Notes: generated by a model from the sequence alone, not told the origin. Positions 11,236-23,539 are shown, counted from the stretch's first letter. The stretch is DNA of 64,000 nt from Gnetum montanum (GCA_015680685.1 MNCI01001310.1:492165-556164); one strand, 5' to 3'. Made by a program: numbers and translations.

Positions 11236-13171
11236 GATCTCTCCCTTTCCATTTAGTCATGGGGGAGATGGCCACCTATGCTAATCATTTGGGGCCCTCA
11301 GTTCTTTTTAGTTTTTTGTTTTACACATTTTTTTTACACATTTTTGTTTTACAAATTTCTTTAACTTTTCTTGTTTTTGTTTTACAACATCATTATACTT
11401 TTTCATTTGTGTGTGTGTGTGTGTGTGGTAATCACCTTGTAAGTTTTTCATTTAATAAGTGTTCTTAATGATGGTATGAACTGTTTCTCTATTGATTTCT
11501 AATGTTTGGTTTTTACCTTTAAGTCATAATGTTGATACTAAGGTATGTTTCTTTTGATATAGCAGGTAATGAGTCTACTTCATCCATTCATCCACAAGTT
11601 TTGATGGTCTCTCTCAGCTTGGAAATGTACAGTCTCTTTCTAAATAATAACTATAACAAATTAGTGACTTGGCATTTCTCAAACTAAGGAAGGACTCAAG
11701 GATTGAAAAGGGTGTGACTTCAAGGGAACTTGATGCATTTTTGTTGGCCGTTCTCTTAGGTGCTTGGATGTTTTCTTCTTGAGTTTTCTTACTTCTTCGA
11801 CGTTACCTAGTTATTAGGAAGCTGAGTTAATAAAAATAACAAAGTCTTTTCATGGTGTGGTTCTCATGCATAAACACATAAAACAAAACAAAAAAAAAAG
11901 AGGAAGTGAGAATTCAAAGCACATCCCTTAGACGAAATAATAATTTGGGCTAGAAGCACTAGTTATGGAACCAAAACAAATGTTTTTCCCTCTAACTAAG
12001 GCCCTTCTTGCTTCCCATTCTCTCCTCCTTCATTTCGTCGGAATGCTAGTGGCTCTTGGGTGAAGAGATTCTTGTTAATCCAAGTGGATGGTTTAGCCGA
12101 ATGCATTAATGTGAAGTCACTGGATGTGGATTTTTTGAAGCCAGACTTGGAATGGGATTTAATAAGTCACATTAATCATGAAATCCACAAGGGGATGTAC
12201 ACCGCCTTGTTCTTGAGACTCCATTCCATTCTCTCCTTTCCATCCTTCTCTCCATTGTTCACCTCATTACCGGTTGTATCATTAGTGTATATTCTAGTTG
12301 ATGCATTGTTTTCTTTTTGGTAAATTCTTGTAGTTAAGACTTTAACTCTTGTTCCCAATGACATTCCCAGAGCCTATGGACTCTTTGAATGTGCATTTTT
12401 TAGGGCATTAAGGACATGAGCCTGCTTTGGGGAGGACCCACTGACATTCCTCTTTCGTGCACCAGTTAAATTCTTTCCCCTAACATTTTTGCAATCTATA
12501 TTATTTTGTTCATTTCCATCTTGACATCCATATCATCGACGTTATAGTTGTCTCTTTTTCTCCATATTTCTTGTTCTTTTTCTTTCTCCATTCTATTGCT
12601 ACTAGAGGTTTGCTCTTAGTCATGGGGGTCCAGACCCAAATTTTTTCAATTTTTCTCCTAACCCCTACACCTTCGGTAGTCGCCATAAATATATCTCCAG
12701 ATCTATATCAGCCATACCACAACTCAGCCAATGCACTTTCACCGAAGCAAGGTATCAACTGCATTGAAATTCATTTACCCTTACTAATATAAGACTATGT
12801 TGTGTGTGCAGATGGCAATCATGCAACAACGGATTGGATCTGAAGAGAACACTTGGAATGGAGCATTGCTGAAAGTAGCTATGCAAGGAGCAAGATCGAT
12901 GGCGCGCTTATGGATGGACAACGAAAGGCACAGTCTTGGCATTGGTAGTAGCAAAACTTCTTTCTCTCTCTCTTTCTCAACCGCCAAATAAGGCCTGATG
13001 TCAATGTAATAAGGTGTTCACTCTTATTGTCGTGAACACCAGTTTTGTCTTGTCTTGTAATGATGATCTGTTCACATGTCATCCCATTAGTTCCATTCAG
13101 TCAATAATCCCATACCTTCCCAATATTTTGTAAGGAACTTGAGGATGAGTTTTCATTCAGTCATGGGGGTA
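11236..13171 (+). other. 3' non-pol region of element B
   Basis: Homologous to element A from 18340 to about 20200 and again just before the 3' LTR. It contains a T-rich stretch with repeated TTTTACA(C/A) phrases (11300-11400), a (GT)n tract (about 11408-11428), and GTCATGGGGG purine motifs near 11256 and 12616 besides the true one before the LTR. A 64-codon open frame (12797-12991, Met/Ala/Arg-rich) may be a remnant of a downstream ORF, but it has no recognisable domain. Confidence 0.6.
13160..13171 (+). other. polypurine tract of element B
   Basis: GTCATGGGGGTA directly precedes the 3' LTR start TGATG, exactly as in element A. It is the plus-strand primer site by position. Confidence 0.7.
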
Positions 13172-13987
13172 TGATGGGACGTGATATTGCATGGGTCGCG
13201 ATATCGTATCCCCCGTGATATCACGTACGCAATATCGCGGTGCGCCACCAAGTTTATAAATAAGATGTGGCTCTTCCTTGTTTCTCATCCTAGGCCTAGA
13301 CCGTAGCGAAACTCTGGCAGTTTGATCCCTCCAGAGATAGAATATTTTCCATGTGCTCGTAGTAGGAGCTCCAAAGTGAACGGATCTTTATTCGAGCAAA
13401 TATTGTACCTGAACACATGTTTGTGTATGGAAATAAAGATGAAATTCTTGGATAAACCTTGCAGTGCATGGAATAGGCTAAATAGGATTTTATTTACTGT
13501 TATTTATTGTTTATCATTTAAATGCTTTCTTAGTTCATTAAATCTCTCTCAGCCCTTCTCTCCTAGTTAAGTGCCTCAGTACGATCACTTCGAGCACATG
13601 AGTTATGCTTGGTAATCCCAGCAATGATTAGCATTTGGTAACCAAGGTTGCATTGGTTTAGGGTGTGAACAGTAAGTGGGAATGGATGCTGACGCCAGGT
13701 TAATTCAAACTTAGTTAGTTAGTTAGTTAAAGTTAGTCAATTAGTCTCTTCACCCTTCACCTCTTCAGTATAGGAGATAAAATATAAAAGACTCTAAAAA
13801 TCATATACCTCAGACTTACTTAACCATACAACCGTGAAAAATACAAGTAAGTCTGGGAAGATAATGAATAATTAACCTTAAGTGTTCCATAAGGCCTGTA
13901 GGCACTTAGTCTGCGGAGTTCAACCGGATTGCACGTGCTACGCTCGTATTCGTATGGTTGAGTGTAGGGGTACCTTGCCACTCATCA
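13172..13987 (+). repeat. 3' LTR of element B
   Basis: It pairs with 6936-7778 and is 27 bp shorter, mainly because of a U3 indel in the GATATC-rich segment. TATAAATA lies at 13255-13262. It ends CTCATCA, followed by the ACTAG duplication (13988-13992). Confidence 0.93.
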
Positions 13988-13992
13988 ACTAG

Positions 13993-14600
13993 AAAGAAGG
14001 CAAGTACCCAGAAGGTTGCCTTATCCTCAAGGTAACCCCAGGTAATTCCATCAATAGTAATAATATTATCCAAGTGGAGTACCATTGTAACTGTACTAGC
14101 AATACCAACAATGGCACCAACCATATTCATGAGTAATGTCACCACCAAGGCAACAATACCCTTACAGGTAACCAAATCCATATGGATATTACATTCAATA
14201 ACCACTATCTCCACGTGACTCTTCTAGTCACACTTCTCCCTTGCAACATCACTACTACCCTCCTAAGTACTACAAAGCTCATTCTCTACATTCTAAGAGG
14301 GATGCCACATTTCATCCTTATCCGTCTCCTATTTTTGCACATGTTCCTCCACCCTCAATGCAACTACCACCTACTCCATCTACGCAAGGTGTATTTCTAG
14401 CCAAGCCATAGCAATGTAATGCTACCAGGGTTGTCAATCTACAACCAACTCATCAATCAAGGGGTTTGAAACCTCATGCTCATAAAAGACCCTTCTTCTA
14501 ATCCAACAACCCTACTAAGCCACAGACTTAGGTAGCTTATCACCTTGCTCCTACTTCATCCTTTGCAAATCATTCCATCGGGTCCCCTTCAAACCAAATG
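13993..14600 (+). pseudogene. gag of element A, C-terminal part (after the B insertion)
   Basis: This continues the gag frame cut at 6930: PRRLPYPQGNP is shared with element B, followed by a Tyr/Pro/Gln-rich tail with several frame breaks. It runs without a clear boundary into the protease. Confidence 0.7.
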
Positions 14601-15071
14601 CTATCCAAAATCCATACTATTATGCTCACCCATGCCATATCTGATTGGATCTTGGCTAGCAACCTTCCTTGGAAATTAGCTAATCCTAAAAGCCTTCATA
14701 TTTATCCAAAAATTGTTAGGAATGAATCATGTAAGGCTCTTCTTGATTTAGGTTCTAGTTTGAACTTAATTTTTCATAAGATGTATACTACCTGGAACCT
14801 GCTACCTCTCAAGAAGAGTAATATCAAATTGGAATTGGTAGACCAGTCCATCATTGTTCCAATAGAACTGGTCGAAAACATTATGACCATTGTTTATGGG
14901 TGGTCTTATCTTGCTGATTTCCTAATAATCAAGGTTGAAAACTACAAGGGGGATTTTCCAATTATTATGGGAAGGGCATGGTTAAGAACTATTGATGCAT
15001 CAATGAGCATCAAAGATCTTTTCCTGGAGATATCAAAGGGAAATGCATTTAGAAAGATTGAGAAGAGATGA
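14598..15071 (+). pseudogene. aspartic protease of element A
   Basis: An open stretch of 157 codons holding LLDLGSSLNLI (Asp-Leu-Gly, where Asp-Ser/Thr-Gly is usual), VYGWSYLADFLIIKV and FPIIMGRAWLRTIDA. This is the retroviral-type protease that matures Gag-Pol in Ty3/gypsy elements. It aligns through its length with the B protease. The active-site Asp is kept but its neighbour is altered, and the frame closes at 15071, short of RT. Confidence 0.85.
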
Positions 15072-15099
15072 TTTTCATGCATAACGTATAATGATACAG

Positions 15100-15616
15100 G
15101 GTGTAATTATGTGCAAAATCTCTAGTCTGTAAAATGAGTATCTAAATCTACATGCAAGTAGTATGCACATGAAGCAAATATTCAAAGGTGTATGTATGCA
15201 TCAGCCACAAAACAAGAGGGTACCTAGTGGTTAACCGTTGATTCTAACAGCAACATAATATGCATGGAACCTACTGATAGCCTAACATGTGCCTATGTCT
15301 TAGGCATGAATGAACTTGAGCAAGTTCATCACCAACTCTTTGATGATGAAAATGTTGATACCAATTGGGGAGAGTTGGAGATTCCTAAGAGTTTTAAACA
15401 AGAGTCCCTAGAGCTAAAAACTTTACCTATCAGCCTAGAATATGCATTCTTAAAAAATGGCGAGCTAGTCATACTCAATGCCAAATTTGGTCCTAAATAG
15501 AAAGTAAAACTATTGAAAGTGGTCAACAAATGGCCAACAACCTTTCCCTGGTCATATCTTGAACTCACTAGAATTAATCCACAGATATGCTAGCATCTCA
15601 TTTACACTAATCTATC
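15100..15616 (+). pseudogene. protease-RT linker of element A
   Basis: It holds NIQRCMYASATKQE (shared with element B) and an open stretch at 15264-15500 with NWGELEIPKSFKQESLELK and LPISLEYAFLKNGELVIL. The latter resembles the pre-RT 'LKPLP-L-YAFL' block of Athila polyproteins. Several stops. Confidence 0.65.
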
Positions 15617-16450
15617 CATGAAGCCAAGGAGGCAATTACAACAACAGTTGAATCCAAAATTAAAATAAATTATCAAGGAGGATATTGAGCAATTACTTAA
15701 GGTAGGGTTCATCTACCCTATTACGGATAACAAGTGGGTCAGTCCACTCATCATAGTGCCAAAGAGAGGTGGTAGATGATGGGTTTTTATTAACTTCAGT
15801 CTATTAAACATAGAAACATTCAAAGATTATTTTCAATTATCATTCATTGATCAGGTGTTGGACACCATATCAGGACATTGCTATTATAGTTTTCTAGATG
15901 GTTATAGTGGCTATAACCAAATCCAAATTACACTAGAAGATCATGCCAAAACAACATTCACAAGTCCTTGGAAGACCTTTGCATATCGTAAGATGCCTTT
16001 TGGTCTATGAAATGCTCCTACCACTTTCTAACACCTGGTCTTAAGTATCTTTCAATAGCAAATAGTTAGTGAAGTAGAAGTCTTCATGAATGACTTCTCC
16101 ACTTATGGCGCTACATTCGAGCAAGCCTTGGATTTCCTTGATTAAGTATTAAAAGCATGTGTGGAGACAAATATGTGGCTCAATTGGTAGAAGATTCATC
16201 TCATGGTCCAAGAGGACATTGTATTGGAGCACTGAATTTCACAAGAAGGGATCGAGGTAGACCCTGAAAAGATAAGGATCATCCACGGAATCACCCATCA
16301 ACTAGAAACTATCAAAGATGTTCAATCATTTCTTGGACCCACTAGTTACTACCAACAATTCATAGAGAATTTCTCTAATATTGTGAAGCTATTAGTCAAG
16401 TTGATAAAGAAATATGCTTCCTTTGTTCGGACTAAGGAATGTGAAAATGC
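15617..16450 (+). pseudogene. reverse transcriptase of element A (inactivated)
   Basis: Motifs in order: VGFIYPITDNKWVSPLIIV, the VFINFSLLN block, DYFQLSFIDQVLDTISGH, FLDGYSGYNQIQI, TTFTSPWKTFAYRKMPFGL, VEVFMNDFSTYG, then GIEVDPEKIRIIHGI and VQSFLGPTSYYQQFI. These match the Athila RT layout. The catalytic YxDD reads FMND (16083-16094), losing one catalytic Asp through a G-to-A change. At least seven in-frame stops lie mostly at Gln or Trp positions. Confidence 0.87.
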
Positions 16451-16890
16451 ATTCTAGAGCCTCAAATAGAAGCTTGTAGAGACTCTAATTCTACGAGCAC
16501 TTGACTAGTCTAGACCATTCCATATCATGATGAATGCATCTAACTATGCCTTGGAAGCCATACTTATGTAGTTGGATGATAAGAAACATCCATATTAAAT
16601 CCATTGCATAAGTTGAAGCATTATGGGTGCACAACTAAATTACACCACCAAGAAAAAAGAACTGATGGCAGTGGTGTATGCTCTAGAAACATTTAGGCAC
16701 TATGTGCTTGGATATAAAGTGTTTGTACACACTGATCACAGTGCCATCTACTTCCTCATGAACAAGCCAACGATGAGCCCCCATGTCATACGATGGCTAG
16801 TGATCTTGCAAAAATTTGATCTTACAATGGTAGATCAAAGAGGATTGAGAATGTGATCACTGATCACTTGTCTTGGTTGTAATGGGATAA
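16450..16890 (+). pseudogene. RNase H of element A
   Basis: Follows RT directly: FHIMMNASNYALEAIL (the first catalytic Asp is Asn here), AQLNYTTKKKELMAVVYALETFRHYVLGYKVFV, HTDHSAIYFLMN and IRWLVILQKFDLTM, the normal order in Ty3/gypsy RNase H ending near the 'HLSR'-type boundary. There are several stops in the first part, and a 77-codon open stretch at 16623-16856. Confidence 0.83.
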
Positions 16891-16999
16891 CAAAGAGGAG
16901 GAAAGTCCATTATCAGATCTATTTTTTGATGAACTCCTCTTTGCTACTACAATAAATAAACAAATGCCCACGGAACCAAAATGGTACATTAGCATCCTC

Positions 17000-17900
17000 A
17001 CTTATCTTCTCACTCAAGAGATACCACAAGATTTGGGCAACAAGAAGAAATAACAATTTATTCATCGAGCTAAGCACTTCATGGAAATCAATGGACACCT
17101 TTACAAGGTGTGTTCCAATGGCCTAGTTTGTTGTTGTGTCCCTAATGCAAATCAATTGTGAGTCCTCCAAGATGCTCATGAAGACCCTTATGGAGGCCAC
17201 TATGTTGAGAGATGCACAGCCATGAAAGTCTTGATGGCAAGATACTATTGGCTCATAATATTTAGGGATATCCACCAATTTGTTTGATCCTATGATCACT
17301 ATCAATAAGATGATGGGATGACTACATAAATGGAGGGTCCTCAATAGTGGATTAAACCATTAGATCCCTTTGACATATGGGGCATAGATTTCATGGGTCC
17401 CATCACACATATGTCCAATGGAAAGGCGTATATAATTATCTTCATTGACTAATGTATCAAATGAACAAAGCATCAATTGTCATCAACTATACATCATCCA
17501 TTACTCCTCGATTTGTACAACATAATGTTGTGAACAGGTTTGAGGTGCCATGTCCATTGATTTTTGACAATGAAACCCACTTTATAAATGCCACTTTTAA
17601 AAACTCATACAACGCTTGGGGGTTGAACATAAATTAACAACACCCTATCAGCCGCAAGCCAAGGATCAAGCAGAGGTAACTAACATGGAGATTATAAAAA
17701 TTCTAACAAGAACTATCAGCAAATATAGAAGAGACTAAAGCACAAAACTCAATGATGCCCTTTTGGCCTACCACTTAACATGGAAACTCCCTATTAGTTG
17801 CTTTCCATATGAGTTAATGTATGGTAAGCTTCCAGCACTTCTAATCCAATCCTAGCTCCATACACTCTTAATAGCCTATGACCTAGATCTTGACCAAAGT
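17000..17900 (+). pseudogene. integrase of element A
   Basis: Degenerate but ordered: a GHLYKVCSNGLVCCCVPN segment, the zinc-binding region with DAHEDPYGGHY (the Cys pair is lost), DPFDIWGIDFMGPI with the first core Asp, PLIFDNETHF in place of the usual TDNGxxF with the second Asp, and a decayed region around the core Glu. The end lies near a SCFPYELMYGK-like block (about 17800-17830), common at integrase ends. Many stops and frame changes. Confidence 0.75.
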
Positions 17901-17942
17901 CTAGCACAAAACAAAAGACTAATCAACCTAAATGTGCTAAAA

Positions 17943-18036
17943 AAAATTGATTAGTAGTCCTATCCTTGAATGAAGTACACAAGGCATTNCAAAATTGATT
18001 AGTAGTCCTATCCTTGAATGAAGTACACAAGGCATT
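17943..18036. other. assembly artefact: 46-bp duplication around a single N (17989)
   Basis: The 46 bases before the N are repeated almost immediately after it. Similar structures lie at 42027 and 47048. It looks like two overlapping contig ends placed side by side, not biology. Confidence 0.88.
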
Positions 18037-18339
18037 CAGCAAACAATGAGATAACCTTAGAATATAGAAAGTGAAATTTCAATCAAGAGATAAGGTTCTT
18101 TACTAGAATCCCACACACGTACCTTAAGAAAATAAATTCCAAACATTGTGGGAAGGGCCTTATATAATTTATGAAACCTTTCCTTCTATGGCCATGATCA
18201 TATACATGCCTAAGAGTCCAAATAAAAAGTAGATGGTCAACATCCAATAGGTAAAGCCTTTCCATGAGCCAAAGCAAGCCAGTGCAACAAATACATCAAC
18301 AAATGGACAACCATAATTAATTTTTCAAATCTCCTCCTT

Positions 18340-20440
18340 CCAACTAAATTGTGGAGGATATGGCCATCCACACTAATCATCCATGTGGCTCCTCAGTTTT
18401 TCTATTTTTTGTTTTACACATTTTTGTCTTTGCAATTTGTTTCTTTTACACCTTTTTGATTTTTAAACTTTTTCCTATTTTACACCATTGTTAGTACATT
18501 TATACCTTTCTTGAATATTTTACACTTTCTTATATATTTTACTTTATTTTAAGTATGTGATTTTCTAATTTTTTGCTAATAAACATGCTTTGTACTAATA
18601 GGACATAGTGGTGCTATAGCTGCTACTAATGGTGGTTTGTGCTTAATGTTTTGTTTTCTAATGTTTGGTTTCTATTTCTGAATTTTTGTACCAATGGCTA
18701 AGTCATGGTTTCTTTTTCATGGAATAGGCAATGAGTCCACAACATCCAACCATCCACAAACTCTATGATTTTCCTTATTTTGGAAGTTTGAGGTCCCTTT
18801 CATTAAATAAAACTTTAATAAATTTGTGACCTTGGTAGTTTCCAAAATTGGAAAGGATTAAAAGGTTTGCACAGGGTGTGACTTCAAGGAAACTCAATAC
18901 TCTTTGTACTTTTCTACTTGCTTAGGTGCATGAGTGTTTTCATAGACTTCTTACCATTCTATGTCAACCAATACCAAGAAGTTCAATAAAGTCTTTACAT
19001 GGTGTGATTCCCATCCAAAATAAAAAAAAACAAAAATGAAATAAAACAACAACAAAACATTATGTGAATTCAAAGCACATCCCTTAGACAAATAAACAGG
19101 CTCCAAGCACTAGTTATGGAACTAGAAAGACATGTTACCCATGCCTGAAGGTCCCCTCTAACTAAGGCCTTCTTTCACTTTCTACTTTCTTTTCTTATTT
19201 TTATGGAATGGTGATTGTTTTGTGGGAGCACTCTTGTGTCTTAAGGGGATGGATCAGTCTTAGAGCAGCAATGCAAAGTCACTGAAGTAGGATGGTTTTG
19301 GTCAAGACTAAAGATGATCTTCTTAGGTCATTTTAAACACAACTCCATAAGGGACTTTTTATGACCTCAATTCTGAATTCCATTCCACCTTCTCCATCAT
19401 CCATCTATGTTGTCTATAACTTACCTCACTACTGGTGTCCATGTTCGTAATTTGGTGTCTTGGTCTGATGTACTTGAATTTTTTGGTAGAATCTTCTAGG
19501 TTTTGGTCCTTAACTTCCATCGACCATTAATTGTGTATGGGATCTATGGACTCCTAAGGTTGAGGTTATGTAAGGGCAAACAAGGCATGTACCTACTATG
19601 GAAAGGACCCACTTGCATATCTCTTGGTTGGGTTTGTTAAGTACCTTATCCTTAGATATTCTTACAATCAGAATCTTTCGTACATCCATCTTCTACATCA
19701 AACCATGTGCTTCTTTACATACTTTGTTCAATAAACACATTCTCCATCAAATTTTTCAATTTTCAAGCTTTCAAAGACCCTCTTCAATGATTTCATCATA
19801 TTTTTGGCTTTTCTGGGACTCCATGGACCCCAAATTCATTGAAATATTCCTTGTATTTTTTAAGATATTCAATTTTGAAAATTTTTCCTATGAGCTCCGT
19901 ATACGAGGCCCTATCGACAAAGTAGATGCATATATGAGGTCCCATATACGTGGCCCTGTCAACATAGCAAAAAAATAGTATATATATGCATGACCCCACT
20001 TTGAAATTTTCACATTTTCTCACAAATGCTAAGGGAGTTTTTCAATTTTTCAAAGCCCAGAACCTTCTAGAGCCCATAACTTCCTAATCATTTATCCAAA
20101 TCACTCTAATCTTCAACCCTATAGCTTCTGAAGGTAAGCTCTTAGTTGTGGGGGCCACAAATGTGCCATTTTTGACAAAAAAAATTTCAACATTTTTTCT
20201 AACTCCCACAAAGGTTTAACTTAGAGATCAACATTTAAACACTAAATTATAGAGTTAAACTCTTCCAATGAGCTTCAATGACATTTATAATGAAATTAAT
20301 TAATAAAATAATAATAAAACATCAATCTACCATGGTCCAACCTTTGCCAAGTGTAACTAATCAATGAGATAAGGTGCTCAAAATATTCAAAGTTACACGT
20401 TATATCTACTAATCCATGGATGTGTTGTGATCGTAGATGG
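18340..20440 (+). other. post-integrase spacer of element A
   Basis: Non-coding T-rich region shared with element B (11236-12680): TTTTACAC repeats, the 'GGTGTGACTTCAAGG' phrase, 'AAAGCACATCCCTTAGAC' and a purine motif GTTGTGGGGGCC near 20150. An open stretch of 126 codons (19598-19978) lacks recognisable motifs. Related sequence is found inverted at about 31180-32430. Confidence 0.6.
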
Positions 20441-23290
20441 CACTAAAAGGGAAGCACACGTAGGAAGGAGGACCATATCAATCAAGAGAGAAATGGCCTA
20501 GAATGGGAAGGGACCAAGAACAAGCCTAAGAAGAACCACTTGCAACCCATGCAATAGGTCCTCTTAGGGAAGAGTTTGTGGTGGAGTTTATTTGTTAGAT
20601 TCCAAAACCGATAGCAACAACAGAACATTCCCACCGAGATGAGGCACCAGTGCAACAAGAAAACCTTTAGGTGACCTTGACAAAAACCTACCTGAATCAA
20701 ATTAGATCAAAGGAGGTCCAAAAAATAGTGCTCCAAGAGTTAAAATTTAGCCCTTTCCTAGAGCAAGCAACAAAAGAAGTACAGGACCAACTGAGGACCT
20801 CTCCCATGTGGCTAATCATCACTTCCACTCAAGAGTGATACATGGGAGAGACATTCTTATTTTGGAACAATAGGCAAGCTAGTTCAATGTCAAAATTAAC
20901 AACATCTCAGTGTCCTACTAGGTATAGGCCATTGTTGAAGTGCTTGGGTTGCTAGAGAGAGGGACAAATCTCAGTCAAATTCCAATGAAGGTGAACCCTA
21001 ACATTAAGAAAGAATGGGTGTGATAGTGCTATGGTGTTGACCATAAGGAGTTTGGTGCACTCATACAGGTAGAAAGGATCCACTACAACATTTCATCCTT
21101 TCACCTAAATCCCATGGTGAGGCCCAGTAAAATCATCGCCTTTTCTGCCTATGCATGCACCGATCTGAGTGGGAGATTTCCTATCAACCTTTCACAACTG
21201 ATCTATCTAGAGATGAAGAAGTAATTTAAAGAGAATGAACATGGAAGAAAGGCATGCCCCTTCCCATGCCTCATTAGAAAAATCTATCAGAGGGGAGGAA
21301 TAGTCTATTATACAAACAATGTTTTCAAGCATGCTTCGACTGCTAATTGGATGCAGATGCTAAAAGATAAGATGCCTACAATGATCATTCAAGAAGAGAA
21401 GCAACAGCCACCACCTCCACCTACCACTCAAAAAATTATGTTGGACAGCCCAATGATTGTATGAATATCAAAAATGTCTCTTGAGTAAACAAGAGTAATG
21501 AGCAACTATGAGTGGCAGGAATCCATCTATGTACTGACCAACAATGAGTCACCTAAATGAGGTGGCCTAAACAATCAGTCTAATGGCTAGAGGTGGATAC
21601 ATTTTCTCAACCCAAAGAATGTAGTTGTATGCAAGGTTGAATCCTAGTGCTAGAGAGGTCATGGTATCTCTTGCAGAATAGCAATCACTCCTAGAACTCT
21701 ATGGGATTGCCACAACCTTCTTGGTGCACTTAGAGGAAGGCAAGGAGGCAACAGTGCTAGTGATGCAACACCAAGGGTAGGAGATAGCAACAAAGGTGGT
21801 TGCTAATAAAATAGCCAAAATCCTCAATGCACCTATGATGTTTGTACCAAATGTCACTACACTCAAAGATGTAGACGTCTGCAAGAACCACAAGTGGCAA
21901 AATAAGTGCAACATAGCATGAAGAACTATTAGATCGATTAGTGGGAACTGGGCAATCGCTTTTGGATGTCTTTGATCTTTTGAATAATATTACTGTAACC
22001 CAATCAAAGCTACTAGAGGAAAGGGGCAAAAACATAATCTTAGAGGGGCGACTTGAAATAACCAAGGAGCTGAAAAAATACTTAGCTACTGAAGTTGCCA
22101 AATTAAAAGCCCAAATTTCTAACCTTGCATTTCTCAACCTAGCATTGACGAGAGATGAAGCTCTTGAACAACTTCACACTAGACTAAAAGGGGCTGAGGG
22201 TGTGATGGAGATGGTGCTATTCTACCAATCCTTAGCAGAGGCTACACAGCATAAAATTCAGAAGGCCTTGGGTTAGACCCACCAAGAGAATGTACAACTA
22301 ACCACAAAGAGTCATCACCTACAAAATGTTGATGAGCATAAACAATAGTTGACCGACATTATCCATCAACAACAGGAGCAACTAGCCATAGCTAACATAG
22401 AGCTAAGGAGATTGGCAGCTAAAAATAGAAACCTCCCCATGAAGGAGGTATGTGCCCTTTGCCAAAAGGCTGTAATCAAGGTAGTTGCCTGGAAATTAGA
22501 GGCTCTCAATTTGAGAGAGTCAAAGATCATTACAAAGATCAGGTTGGTCTACAAAAAGAAGTTAATGAAAAGCACATCCAATTGGCAAAGGTAAAAGTAA
22601 ACAAAATCCTCTAACAACTCCAACAAGGATGAGAATTGTAGCAGCCTATTGTTGATGGGATAGATGCCTACAATAAAGTAGAAATCTGCATGGAGGAGTT
22701 GCAAATTAAGGAAATGATAGAATACATGAAGTTTTCCAATCTCTGATATGAAAATCTGGCTATGTTGATTGCCAAATAGCCATAGTTAGAACTAGAGGAG
22801 TAGGTGGCCAACTTGTACTTATTGTACAAGGCTGAGTTCAAGCATCACAAGGAAACCAAGCAAAAGCTTATGATGGCAAATGTTGAGCTCAAAGTTCTTA
22901 AGGGAAAATACACTGATCAAAGAGCTACCATCGAGAACCTAGCTAAAAGGATGAATGACTACTAGGAGTTGCAAAATGTAGTCAAGGTGTTCAATGTTAA
23001 ACATAAACAATTTGTTGCCTACTTGGTCAATGCTAAGGAGTTATTCCTAGTAATGTCCTATCCATGGGATATCCCCATTCTAGCCCACATTGGTGATGTT
23101 GCATGGACTATGAATGATCCCCAAAGTAAGGAGGAGAAGATGAAGGCATTACTAGATGCCTTTTGTCTTCCACTAGAGGTTACATCTGCAACAAGATAGC
23201 CAAAACCACCTCAACCACCACACATACCCAAAGTCAGCAAAGGTCCTTTAGAACCTTAGGAGCCTCCATCGCCTAGGACTATCTAATCTT
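20440..23290 (+). pseudogene. extra ORF downstream of pol in element A (Athila env-position ORF, broken)
   Basis: This is a long degenerate reading region in the position where Athila elements carry an env-like or ORF2 gene. One stretch reads NLSQLIYLEMKK and then KACPFPCLIRKIYQRGGI, resembling the 'G-LI--EI------LPFPCLIT-LC--AGV' pattern of plant retroelement-associated proteins. Later parts (21941-22270, 22349-22594 and 22969-23199) are Leu/Lys/Glu-rich with heptad-like spacing, probably coiled coil, and the end is Pro-rich. I see no convincing membrane segments, so I do not call it an envelope protein. Function unknown. Confidence 0.55.
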
Positions 23291-23527
23291 CTCAACTGTC
23301 TTCATGCCATAGATGACATGCTATCCAATTTTGAGTAGTCATGTCATGGTATTCAATTTCATGTCATGGTGTTCAATTTATGTCATGAACACCATAATTT
23401 TTGTAATTTGTTGATTTGTACACTTGGGCACTCAGTTTTGTTATGTTAATTTGTTATGTCAAGAGTCAATAAATAATCCCATACCTTCCTAATTTTGTAG
23501 AGGAACTCAAGGATAAGTTTTCATTCA

Positions 23528-23539
23528 GTCATGGGGGTA
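23528..23539 (+). other. polypurine tract of element A
   Basis: GTCATGGGGGTA sits directly before the TGATGAG start of the 3' LTR and is identical to the tract of element B. Confidence 0.72.

Larger units (their letters stand above)
6936..13987 (+). mobile_element. non-autonomous Athila-type LTR retrotransposon (element B), nested in element A
   Basis: A complete LTR-to-LTR element of 7,052 bp with TGATG...CATCA ends, perfect 5-bp duplication, tRNA-Asp-type PBS, gag, protease and a 1.9-kb 3' region, but no reverse transcriptase, RNase H or integrase. At about 11160-11236 the sequence passes from the post-protease linker directly into the region that follows integrase in element A, so about 3 kb of pol is missing. 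Its LTRs differ by roughly 4-6% by eye. It would have needed another element, for example one like A, for reverse transcription and integration. Confidence 0.9.

Noticed and set aside
11408-11428. (GT)n tract as a possible functional element
   Set aside because: An ordinary microsatellite inside the T-rich spacer of element B.
17943-18036. Short tandem duplication as a real repeat or CRISPR-like array
   Set aside because: Only two copies separated by an N; an assembly overlap explains it. No CRISPR array exists in this plant DNA.
23297-23410. Repeated GTCATGGT/CATGTCATG phrases before the 3' LTR of A as a regulatory array
   Set aside because: A few copies only, and element B has just one diverged counterpart; too weak to call.
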